DNA of 19,918 nucleotides, from the NCBI GenBank assembly GCA_023091735.1, contig JALKBU010000948.1, positions 1 to 19,918 of the forward strand, in the 5' to 3' direction. Positions 8,874-16,107 of the stretch are shown here, in pieces. The notes beneath the pieces were generated by a model that searched no databases, was not told the DNA's origin, and was given only the letters and a program-made list of their open reading frames with translations. Position 1 is the first letter of the stretch. Every line of letters begins with the position of its first letter. A program made the translations under genes and the position numbers. This stretch comes from Trichomonas tenax. Its lineage: Eukaryota > Parabasalia > Trichomonadida > Trichomonadidae.

Positions 8874-10004
8874 TTACCATTTATAATCGGCAGCTTTCTT
8901 TAATTGGTCATCTTTGTGATTGAAAATCTTTTTGACGCGTTTTGATCTGAACTTTGGTTTATCATCATCTTCATTCATTGTTGAATTTAGGCTTTCGAAG
9001 ACTGAGCTTTGTGTATCGTTAGGAAGACTCTCTTCTTCATGTACAGATACAAAAGAAGGATCTTCTAAAAGCGATTCTTCTGATATGAAATGCATTTTCG
9101 ATGATGATGAGATCTGACTTTCGTTGATGTTTCTAACAGACTGCTCACTTGGATCTCTGTATTCATTCTTTACCTTGATAGTGAAATCAAAAGGATCCTC
9201 TTGTAAAGTGTTGAAATTAGATTTTTTGACAGAATTCTCTGTTTGCACTTGCGCAGACGTCAATCTCTTTTGTCTCTCTATTTCTTCCATCTCATTGAAT
9301 TCGCGCTCAACAGGAGGACTCAGCTTGTTCTGCAAATCCTGTTCGTTGTTGTAAAAAATGATGGAAGTCCTCACTTTTCCGCATACTTGAGATGTTGAAA
9401 CAGAATAAATTTCGACCCATTTATCTTTCATTGCCACGCAAATAGGGCCATCAACATATGACGAATTAAAGTCCAGAAAGCCAACAGCCAATGGTTGCCG
9501 ACTTCCATCCGTTCCAAGCTCCCAGACAACGAATTGTGGGACCCATTTTTTAAGATCAAATCCTTTTGTTTGAATTTTAAATCCTGCATTGTAGATCGCA
9601 TGCTTAGTACCATGGTAACTGCTTGTGACGATTTCCTGCTCTTCATTCGTGAATTGCAAAGTGATATAAGTGTTTCTGCATAATTGGCTTGGAGTGAAGC
9701 TGTATTTTGCTTCATAGAAGCACGCTACAACATAAAAGTAATTAGAATACTCAGGAGCCAAAAAATTTGGAGGATTTAATTCTATTTCGACTTCTATTTG
9801 CTTTTTCTTCGTTTGTGGTTTCTCAACGGTGCTTTTTCGTGCAATTTTGGACTTTTTTGGAACAGGAATTCGCGATTTTGTACTTTTTGGTTCATCAAAC
9901 GACAATTCGCTTATTTCGCTGGCATTTATCCGTCTGTCGTCGAAAAATATCTCAGATTGAGAAGCATCGTCATGAATACTCGAGATTTCATCAAGAGAAT
10001 CCAT
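8874..10004 (-). CDS. Uncharacterised protein with a C2-like central domain
   Basis: Encodes 376 residues in three parts. Residues 1-75 are acidic then Lys-rich and probably disordered. Residues 76-215 look globular and beta-rich, with alternating hydrophobic strands such as NYFYVVACFYEA, ITLQFTN and WVPQFVVWELG, ending in VCGKVRTSIIFY. This resembles a C2-type beta-sandwich of the sort found in centrosomal and ciliary proteins, but no calcium-binding Asp set is clear. Residues 216-376 are acidic and Ser-rich, ending in a basic patch (KFRSKRVKKIFNHK). The C2 call is an inference from strand pattern. The ATG at 10004 lies in a GTCATGG context with no separate Inr seen. Confidence 0.7.
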   Translation of the reverse strand: MDSLDEISSIHDDASQSEIFFDDRRINASEISELSFDEPKSTKSRIPVPKKSKIARKSTVEKPQTKKKQIEVEIELNPPNFLAPEYSNYFYVVACFYEAKYSFTPSQLCRNTYITLQFTNEEQEIVTSSYHGTKHAIYNAGFKIQTKGFDLKKWVPQFVVWELGTDGSRQPLAVGFLDFNSSYVDGPICVAMKDKWVEIYSVSTSQVCGKVRTSIIFYNNEQDLQNKLSPPVEREFNEMEEIERQKRLTSAQVQTENSVKKSNFNTLQEDPFDFTIKVKNEYRDPSEQSVRNINESQISSSSKMHFISEESLLEDPSFVSVHEEESLPNDTQSSVFESLNSTMNEDDDKPKFRSKRVKKIFNHKDDQLKKAADYKW

Positions 10005-10660
10005 GACAAAAAAAGAGAATTAAAAAAGTTTACGTTTAAAAATTCCGATTTGGCTTTACATGACAAAATTTTCATTTTAACATTATTTCTTCTTTCATTC
10101 AACAAGGATTACAAATTTCAAGAAGTATTATGTATAGCTAATATTAGCATAGAAATATCTATCAATACACTGAATATCATGCATAGTTAACACATTAATA
10201 TTGGAGATATTTAATCTTTTAATCAAACTCAGCAATCTAAGCTAGGTAAACTTATTTTTATGAAACTCAAACATATTGATGAATTTTTGATATATTAAAA
10301 CAAGCAACAGTTGATTATTCCATTGATTTGATGAAAAAAAGAAGGAAAAAACATACCTTATTATATGTTCATTAGATTGAAGTTTGATTGTAATATTGTA
10401 TGCTTGCTTTTAATCTACTTTAATCTAAGTATTTTCTAGTTATATTAAAATTCAACATAATTTAATCAGTTATTGTTACTCATAATAGCTTCATTAGAAT
10501 ATTATTGATATGCTTTATTCTATTCAATGCTCAAATAAGAATGTTTCATATAATATCTAGATTTTGAAATGTATTATATTATACGAATCAAAGTTTACTT
10601 AAGTTCATTATAAAATATGTAAAAATGAGTTATATAAATAAAAAATACAAACAATTTAAT
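10005..10660. other. Intergenic region
   Basis: About 650 AT-rich bases between two minus-strand genes: the promoter of the C2-like gene and the 3' region of the phosphatase gene. It contains a perfect 12-bp palindrome GCTAATATTAGC at 10137-10148. An open frame continuing from antisense of the C2-like gene into this stretch is judged a shadow. No gene is supported. Confidence 0.5.
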
Positions 10661-11377
10661 CTAGCGTGAGTTAATTTTGAGCAAAAGTGGGCGAACATCA
10701 TCGAATGTGCGCAAGCGATCAACTACAGCCGAGAGTGTGTCAAGTTCCCTGTCGTGGGGGTCCCCTGTGAACGCTGGAATCTTAACAGCATTCTCGAAAT
10801 GACCCCCAAAAGACTCAATGGAGTCATCGACCAATACTGTCCTTTCCGCTTTCGTTCCGATGGCAGAGATGTCTTTCACATAGATGTTTGGCTTTGTGAG
10901 TTTGCATGAGTTGCGATAAAACTTTCCAACAAAAATGTGACCCAAAGGATCGAGATAAGATATTATTTGGTTTGCGTACTCCGGTTCCGAAGCTGTGAAG
11001 ATGTATGGCTGCACAATCTTTGAGATTTTGGAGAGAAAATTATCCAAATGTGGTCTCTTTGTGATGTAAAGTGTGACTGGTTGACAATCATCACCAACCA
11101 ACGAGATTGTGAAGTCATAGGAAGAATTCGGTTCCAAGCTTGTGAAAATAAGTGTGTTATCCAAATCTAACAATAATGAAAGTGGTGAAATGAATGAGGA
11201 CTGACTGCGTCTAAATCCTTTTTCTTGAATGTAGTTATGAGAAGAATTATTAATATTAGAATCCATCGAGATTCTCCTTGGATGACGATTGTATTGAGGG
11301 GTCCAGCCCTCATCATCGCTGCTATCGCCATCTGATTCGATAATTGGTTCGTAGTGTTCTGCTTCGTTTATCATCAT
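10661..11377 (-). CDS. FCP1/SCP-like (NIF family) HAD phosphatase
   Basis: A 238-residue HAD-superfamily phosphatase of the NIF/CTD-phosphatase type, expected to remove phosphate from Ser residues, possibly of the RNA polymerase II tail or other phosphoproteins. The catalytic signature DLDNT is at residues 71-75; Asp71 would be the nucleophile and Asp73 the acid/base. The family usually has DLDET, so Asn74 is a mild variant. Other motifs are YITKRPHLDNFL (104-115, the usual RP..DxFL), FTAS (127-130), the conserved CKLTKP/YVKDIS lysine region (158-171) and VLVDDS (181-186). An acidic, Ser-rich N-terminal tail of about 60 residues precedes the domain. The ATG is 7 bases downstream of a TCATTTT Inr. 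The Maverick begins about 200 bases upstream of this gene. Confidence 0.92.
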   Translation of the reverse strand: MMINEAEHYEPIIESDGDSSDDEGWTPQYNRHPRRISMDSNINNSSHNYIQEKGFRRSQSSFISPLSLLLDLDNTLIFTSLEPNSSYDFTISLVGDDCQPVTLYITKRPHLDNFLSKISKIVQPYIFTASEPEYANQIISYLDPLGHIFVGKFYRNSCKLTKPNIYVKDISAIGTKAERTVLVDDSIESFGGHFENAVKIPAFTGDPHDRELDTLSAVVDRLRTFDDVRPLLLKINSR

Positions 11378-11383
11378 TTTTGG

Positions 11384-11390
11384 AAAATGA
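11384..11390 (-). promoter_or_regulatory. Inr-like element of the NIF phosphatase gene
   Basis: On the minus strand TCATTTT runs from 11390 to 11384, matching TCA+1 Y W. The +1 A at 11388 would give a leader of about 11 bases before the ATG at 11377. Confidence 0.6.
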
Positions 11391-11596
11391 TTTTGTTAAT
11401 TTTTTTCTGTAAATTTTTTGTCACTTTTAAAATTTTGTCCCAATTTTTTAGAATTTTAATCTACATCCTATAAATAGCAAATACTGAGCAAAATTTTGTC
11501 ACTTTTTATAACTCATATAATGCAAATTTTTTGATGGAAATCATAAATACATTGCATTTCAAATGAGAAAATAGAAGTATACAGAGTGTGCTTTTC

Positions 11597-11624
11597 GGGG
11601 TAATCCAAAAATTTGGCTAACCCC
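11597..11624. repeat. 28-bp imperfect palindrome near the Maverick left end
   Basis: The stretch starts GGGGTAATCC and ends GGCTAACCCC; 11 of 14 pairs match. The G/C blocks stand out from the surrounding AT-rich DNA, and the site lies at the transition from host to Maverick DNA. It could be part of the element's terminal repeat or a binding site for its integrase. Confidence 0.55.
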
Positions 11625-11873
11625 AAAAAATCAGCAATCTGAAAATATCCATAATTATGATTTCTTCAAAATTCATATTATAACAATTTTCCTATCATTT
11701 ATATCAAAATCCCAATAATTTCTATAAATTGTTATTAAAATGTATTGTTTAATTAATAATCTAAATTCTTATTGTTATGATTTATGAATGGTTTTCTTAT
11801 AATTTGTTAAAATAAAAAATATTTAATATATATTATGAAAATTTTTATATATTTTTTCTTCTAATAAATAATT
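11625..11873. other. Maverick left subterminal AT-rich region
   Basis: Very AT-rich DNA with no open frame of note between the palindrome and the first small ORF. It is likely part of the Maverick terminal repeat and promoter of the first gene; the repeat cannot be confirmed without the other end. Confidence 0.4.
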
Positions 11874-12131
11874 ATGGCAACAACTCAAAATCTTCTTAAT
11901 TTAACACAGGAACAATTTAATGAAATTTTCATTGGTGGAAATCCTAAAGCAGATGATGAAGAAAATGTTAAATGTAAATTATATATGATTTATAAAAATG
12001 TTTTGAAAATTACCGGATGTGCTCATGAAAATATTTCTGAACTAAAACGTGCTAAGAAAAATAAAGTTATAACTATCTTAAATAATATCATATTGAAACT
12101 TAACGAATGTGTGTTAGTGTTACACACTTGA
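11874..12131 (+). CDS. Small Maverick ORF, 85 residues, unknown
   Basis: An 85-residue mostly helical protein: an N-terminal LLNLTQEQFNEIF segment, two Cys (34 and 49 by rough count) and a hydrophobic C-terminal helix ILNNIILKLNECVLVL. It starts with ATGGCA and has regular codon use typical of the element (AAT, AAA and GAA rich). It is the first gene inside the Maverick left end. No family is recognised. Translation looks protein-like across its whole length, which supports it as real. Confidence 0.5.
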   Translation: MATTQNLLNLTQEQFNEIFIGGNPKADDEENVKCKLYMIYKNVLKITGCAHENISELKRAKKNKVITILNNIILKLNECVLVLHT

Positions 12132-12218
12132 TTTATTCCTGAAATATACAACTATAATAAATAACAGTAGTATTAATCCCATTTAATAAAAATAAAAATT
12201 TATTTTTGGATCAATATT

Positions 12219-12404
12219 TTAATGTTTTAGTTTAGAAACAACCCATGAACCAACATCAGATATACCATCATTTGTATTTATCACAGATTTTCTATCACCA
12301 TTATTATTCACACCAAATTCAAATCCAACTTTTGGTAAATTTGGGGTATTTATAAAAATATTTTTATTTTTTATTTTTATTAAAAGATGTTGAAGGTCAC
12401 TCAT
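12219..12404 (-). CDS. Short minus-strand Maverick ORF, 61 residues
   Basis: Read from the ATG at 12404, the minus strand encodes MSDLQHLLIKIKNK and then a Gly/Asn-rich part (VGFEFGVNNNGDRKSV) ending in GSWVVSKLKH. The composition is convincingly protein-like and there is no competing plus-strand frame over most of it. It overlaps the first 18 bases of the polymerase ORF in a head-to-head arrangement, so both starts would be within one another. It may be a small Maverick gene or the surviving start of a longer one. No family recognised. Confidence 0.4.
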   Translation of the reverse strand: MSDLQHLLIKIKNKNIFINTPNLPKVGFEFGVNNNGDRKSVINTNDGISDVGSWVVSKLKH

Positions 12405-12969
12405 AAACAAATTAAACAATATATTATAGCAAATAAACAAGAACCAGATCCAAGTAATAATTTTTTAAAAAATTTATCTATTTATAAGAAATTATTAAAT
12501 AAATGGGGATATCGTGATGATATTAATGATTATAAAGCTATTAAGAGATTTCATGATACATTAAATAAACAAAAACTTGAATTTTATCCAGAAAGAACAT
12601 TTAACGATGAATATTATGATAACGATAATGAAAAAATTGCTGAATTTGAATCAGAAGTTAAAAATGAAATGCTAGATCAAAAATTTATAGATGAATATCC
12701 AAACGATATAAATCCACCAGATATTTCTAATGATGAAAATTATATTAATCAGTTAGAGAAAATTGTTCCGGTAAATATCGCAAGAAAATCTAAAGTTAAT
12801 AAAATATTCGAAAATCTTGATAATAATCCATTTGGATATAAATTGGATTTATCACAATTCGAAACTGATGATTTACCATTAGTTGGTGAAAAACTTAAAG
12901 AATTTTATCATAAACATATTTCATCACAATCTTTAGATACACATATTTTAATACATTATAAGGTTAATA
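12387..12969 (+). pseudogene. Maverick family B DNA polymerase, 5' fragment
   Basis: The first 194 codons of the polymerase gene start at ATG 12387 and run to the insertion point at 12968/12969. This part is helical, Lys/Asn-rich and lacks catalytic motifs, as expected for the N-terminal extension of Polinton polymerases. Its frame is open until the insertion's TIR, where it terminates four codons later. Removing the insertion plus one TA (3138 bases, a multiple of three) joins it in frame with the segment at 16108, which is the reason the two are treated as one gene. Confidence 0.75.
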
Positions 12970-13170
12970 GACCCTTGTGCATATAATTTTTTGGTTTGCA
13001 ACTAGGTGACCTATATGCATTTCCGGCCTCCATATGCATATAGGTTTTATATGCACACAGAATTCTATATGTATATAGGTTTCCATATGCATATGTAAAA
13101 TTTATATGCATATGTATAAGTTAAATGCATATGTTAAATTCATATGCATATAAGGCACATAATTGCATAT
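12970..13170 (+). repeat. Left terminal inverted repeat (about 201 bp)
   Basis: Positions 12970-13055 are the exact reverse complement of 16020-16105 (86 bp). Beyond that the two repeats still align but the left lacks two blocks, of about 18 and 35 bp, that the right carries. It contains six ATGCAT sites, mostly within TATGCATA, and the motif TATAGGTTT/TATAGGTTTCC is repeated. Likely binding sites for a transposase. Confidence 0.9.
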
Positions 13171-13225
13171 TGCGTTGTTTTATGCATATACTGGTTCTAT
13201 GTGCTATTTGTAAATTCAGTAATAG

Positions 13226-13238
13226 GTATTTCTCATTA
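13226..13238 (+). promoter_or_regulatory. Inr match just inside the left TIR
   Basis: This 13-base site matches the trichomonad Inr consensus TCAYTWYTCATTA at 11 positions, including all of YTCATTA. It points inward. The next ATG (13248) opens only five codons, so it may be a remnant gene start or may drive a non-coding transcript through the hairpin cluster. Confidence 0.45.
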
Positions 13239-13250
13239 AAAAAATAGATG

Positions 13251-13713
13251 ATATTTCATATTTAATGGTTATGGCTTTCAGGTTTTGAAAAGCAAAAGAA
13301 ATGAGGAAAAAAAGTTCTAGCATAAAAAATGGTATATTCGCAGAATTAAATGATATTTTTATGTAGTACTACAATAAATAATTACAATAATGATATTTAG
13401 TATTTATTTAATTACAATAAAAACATTTTGATATAAATAATAAAAGAAGTGAAATGGCATCCTACAGTTACAAATCGGTATTAATTTAATTTAAATTTAA
13501 TTGAATATATGATTGATGAGATATGTGTAATTTGATGACATAAACGAAATTATTTGCTGATATAATTTGTGATCCTCTTAACCATATTTTTATAAATCCC
13601 GCTCGGACCAATAAAAATCTTCATATCTTTGAATTGATTTATACTAATACTTTTAAACAATGATATAGTTAACAGCAACTTAGAACTGAATATTAATATT
13701 CATTTAGTTAGAC
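13251..13713. other. Transposon interior without a gene
   Basis: AT-rich DNA with frequent stops in all frames; no protein, RNA gene or repeat is evident apart from short A/T runs. Confidence 0.5.
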
Positions 13714-13773
13714 GTGATTCCCATTACCAGCATTCCTCGATATTCCGAAAAATTTCAACTTTTTTTAAATAAA

Positions 13774-13862
13774 TGCCAAAAATTCTGCTGTTCCTCAAGT
13801 ATGCGGGATCACTCCAATATGGAACAATCCCACATGCTTGAGCAGCAACATTATTTTTGGCA
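13774..13862. repeat. Hairpin H1 (89 nt)
   Basis: The outer 10 bp are perfect (TGCCAAAAAT at 13774-13783 with ATTTTTGGCA at 13853-13862). The inner arms pair with several mismatches, and the apex CCAATATGG is nearly self-complementary. H1 is homologous to H4 along its whole length, including flanking TTTTTAARTAAAT, and looks like an older copy with more decayed pairing. Confidence 0.8.
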
Positions 13863-13891
13863 TCAACACTCTACTGATATTCTGAGAGGTG

Positions 13892-13988
13892 TTTTTAGGT
13901 GAAATCTCAATGCTGCTCCATCATACAGGGTTGATACATGATGAACCTACCACATATGATGGAGCAGCACTGTGATTTCAGCTAAAAA
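13892..13988. repeat. Hairpin H2 (97 nt)
   Basis: Arms 13892-13925 and 13955-13988 pair at 31 of 34 positions; the loop is 29 nt. The inner 15 bp (TGCTGCTCCATCATA with its complement) are perfect. It shares the TGCTGCTC...GGGTTG scaffold with H4 but has different stem bases. Confidence 0.85.
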
Positions 13989-14014
13989 TAAAAATAAAAG
14001 TGCATATAATTTGA

Positions 14015-14126
14015 GATTCTGGACTTTTTCAAAATATCCAGGAATGCTAGTGTTAGATCCACTACCCATCAATAGGCAGTCATTCTAGCACCAGTATTCC
14101 TGTATATTTTGAAATAGTCCAGAATC
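14015..14126. repeat. Hairpin H3 (112 nt)
   Basis: Arms 14015-14057 and 14084-14126 pair at 38 of 43 positions with a 26-nt loop. The right arm (CCAGTATTCC region) resembles sequence at 13729-13736 upstream of H1, which suggests that an H3-H1 unit was duplicated to give the present arrangement. Confidence 0.85.
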
Positions 14127-14157
14127 ATCTAAATTTAACTCTTTTTAAGTAAATACA

Positions 14158-14238
14158 AAAAACTCTGCTGCTGCTCAAGCATGTGGGGTTGTTCCATATT
14201 GGAATGATCCCAGATGCTTGAGCAGCAGCAGAGTTTTT
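14158..14238. repeat. Hairpin H4 (81 nt), near perfect
   Basis: Arms 14158-14182 and 14214-14238 are perfectly complementary over 25 bp (core CTGCTGCTGCTCAAGCAT). The 31-nt apex is itself mostly self-complementary (TTCCATATTGGAA), so nearly the whole 81 nt can fold. It is homologous to H1. Confidence 0.9.
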
Positions 14239-14403
14239 GGCATCAACATGTTCCTTTCATTTTTTTAATATTTTTATATACCGAATTTCATGGGAGTCTA
14301 TTTCAAGCACCATAATATTTAATTAAAAGGAACATTTGATTTAGTATGATTGCTTCATTTTTCCACAAAATGAATATTTTTTTGTTTAGGCATTCAAAAG
14401 TAA

Positions 14404-14416
14404 TTTCATCTCATTA
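14404..14416 (+). promoter_or_regulatory. Inr of the captured solenoid gene
   Basis: Matches TCAYTWYTCATTA at 10 of 13 positions, with intact YTCATTA. The predicted +1 A at 14413 lies only five bases before the ATG at 14418. It implies that the captured segment includes the gene's own core promoter. Confidence 0.6.
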
Positions 14417-14417
14417 G

Positions 14418-15620
14418 ATGATGCAAGTAGAATATAAGGAAATAGATAGCAAAACTCCAAATACAGTTATAAACTCGCGCATACAATTCATAATAAATGC
14501 TATACATCGATTACATCAAGAAGAATTATATGATGTAGAAATCACTGATTATTTCAATTCTCTAAATGAAATAATTCCAAAAATTGAAATTGCACACCTA
14601 CAGGAATTAGGTCTGAAAGAGCTTTGCAGCGATTTGTTTTCCAAACTTTATATTAAAAGATGGCAATATCAAAGCACGTTGCATGCAATTTTATTGGTTA
14701 TATGCAAACTAATTTCGATTTCAGATTTGAATACAGTCTATTTTCATGAGTTAGATATCATAACTCCTGCAATTGAATTATTAAGTTCATCTGAATACGA
14801 ATTGAAACATGCAGGTTTGCAAATATTTCTAGCTTTTTCAAATACTTTTGACTTTAATGTTAATGCATTCATTGAAATTATCTAGCAACAATTCGCAAAT
14901 GTTTACTCAAATGAAGTGCATTTATCTATTTTAATTCAAATTTTTTGCAATTTGATTACATAAAAGTTTAATGAAAACATACAGTGCCTGTATCATAATG
15001 TGTTACATGCAAGTATTGAGCTAGTATTACCAAACTTAAGTGCATTTTCTCATCTTCTAAATCTTTTATTGGAGCATTTCTCGCAATACTCGTCATACTC
15101 AAGGTCAGAACTACATTATTTCATGGAGCACTTAACCATCAATCAGATTCATGAATTATTTTGTTATGCTGAAAATGAAATAGTCGAGTATTTCATGCAT
15201 ATTTTAAATGTCGAACCACATAATGCAAATATTTTACGCTTTGTAACATCCGAAGAAGGTATTTATTCTATCTACAAAGCAATAAGAAATCGATTCTCGT
15301 ATAATTTGAAGCTTGAATTTTTGCATTTGATGAAACGTTTTTTACATCAGCTAGACGATATTTCAAGTCGTGAAAAAATAATTATGAAAATATTCATGAA
15401 TTATTTTGATAATTTTGAAAACGAAGAAGATGAACCAGTATTGCTTTTAGTTGATATAATGCTCGTTCTATGCTTATTGCCATCAGCTCAGCTTTTAGCA
15501 AGGGTATTGATTGAAAAAAATATTGAAATATTTGATCAAATTATTAATAATAATAGTGAAAATGATGAAATTTGTGAAAAAAAAATCGAAATACTAATAG
15601 ATGCACTCATTTTTTTCTAA
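14418..15620 (+). pseudogene. Captured host-like alpha-solenoid gene, two nonsense codons
   Basis: One frame of 401 codons, from ATG 14418 to TAA 15618-15620, is interrupted only by TAG at 14883-14885 (codon 156) and TAA at 14961-14963 (codon 182). No frameshift is seen, so decay is recent or slow. The translation is a series of amphipathic helices (YQSTLHAILLVICKLISI, FSHLLNLLLEHFSQYSS, ILRFVTSEEGIYSIYKAI), typical of ARM/HEAT scaffolds and similar in size and style to the host gene at 2657-4033; direct homology is not shown. It has no transposase features. An Inr precedes the ATG, and both TIRs lie outside it, so it is cargo of the TIR element. Function unknown; probably non-functional. Confidence 0.75.
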
Positions 15621-15851
15621 TGTATATATTTGAAGTCATTTTTGAACGAATAATCATTAAAGATTATTATTATTCTGACTTAGAAATTTCCTCATGAAAT
15701 GCAAAATATTTTATTTTTGCTAAAACTTAAAAAAAATAATTTTATTAGTTCTTTGTTTAACATCATTATAGCAATCATAATCATGATTATGCAAAAAAGT
15801 ACATTCTGCCATAATTGTGTTCTGATTTATGCTATGTGCAAATGGAATTTC
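15621..15851. other. 3' flank of the captured gene
   Basis: AT-rich DNA between the pseudogene stop and the right TIR, without a supported gene. It contains a short palindrome ATAATCATGATTAT. Confidence 0.5.
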
Positions 15852-16105
15852 ATGTGCGATTATGTGCCTTATATGCATATGAATTTTCCATATGCATTTA
15901 ACTTATACATATGCATATAAATTTTACATATGCATATGGAAACCTATATACATATGAATTTCATATGCACATGGAAACCTATATGCATATAGAATTCTGT
16001 GTGCATATGAAATCCTATATGCATATAAAACCTATATGCATATGGAGGCCGGAAATGCATATAGGTCACCTAGTTGCAAACCAAAAAATTATATGCACAA
16101 GGGTC
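15852..16105 (-). repeat. Right terminal inverted repeat (about 254 bp)
   Basis: Inverted copy of 12970-13170 with two additional blocks (about 18 and 35 bp) made of the same TATGCATA / TATAGG / TTTCC words. Contains eight ATGCAT sites. Open frames read across it (rich in Met-His-Ile and Tyr) are products of the repeat and are not genes. Confidence 0.9.
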
Positions 16106-16107
16106 TA

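Larger units (their letters stand above)
12968..16107. mobile_element. TIR DNA transposon with captured gene, TA-flanked
   Basis: A 3136-bp insertion (12970-16105) bounded by long inverted repeats that start GACCCTTGTGC and flanked on both sides by TA (12968-12969 and 16106-16107). The TA duplication and interruption of an otherwise continuous polymerase frame show it inserted into the Maverick. It has no transposase frame; the interior holds a hairpin cluster and a broken host-like solenoid gene. A TA target is typical of Tc1/mariner-type elements, but the repeats are much longer than usual for that group, so the superfamily is uncertain. It would need a transposase supplied in trans. Confidence 0.85.

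Noticed and set aside
9798..10190. 130-codon plus-strand frame at the start of the C2-like gene
   Set aside because: Most of it is antisense to the minus-strand coding sequence, and it has low-quality composition with no recognisable start.
13714..13902. 62-codon open frame across hairpin H1
   Set aside because: It is generated by the inverted repeat, begins without an Inr and has no conserved-looking composition.
13774..14238. CRISPR-like array
   Set aside because: The units are long hairpins of unequal length without regular spacers, in a eukaryotic transposon.
14883..14963. Reassigned stop codons (TAG/TAA read as Gln) in the captured gene
   Set aside because: Host genes in the window end with TAG and TAA at sensible positions, so the standard code holds and these are nonsense mutations.
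16081..16107. TTG at 16074 as a start of the polymerase downstream part
   Set aside because: It lies within the right TIR; the true polymerase sequence begins only after the TA at 16106-16107.
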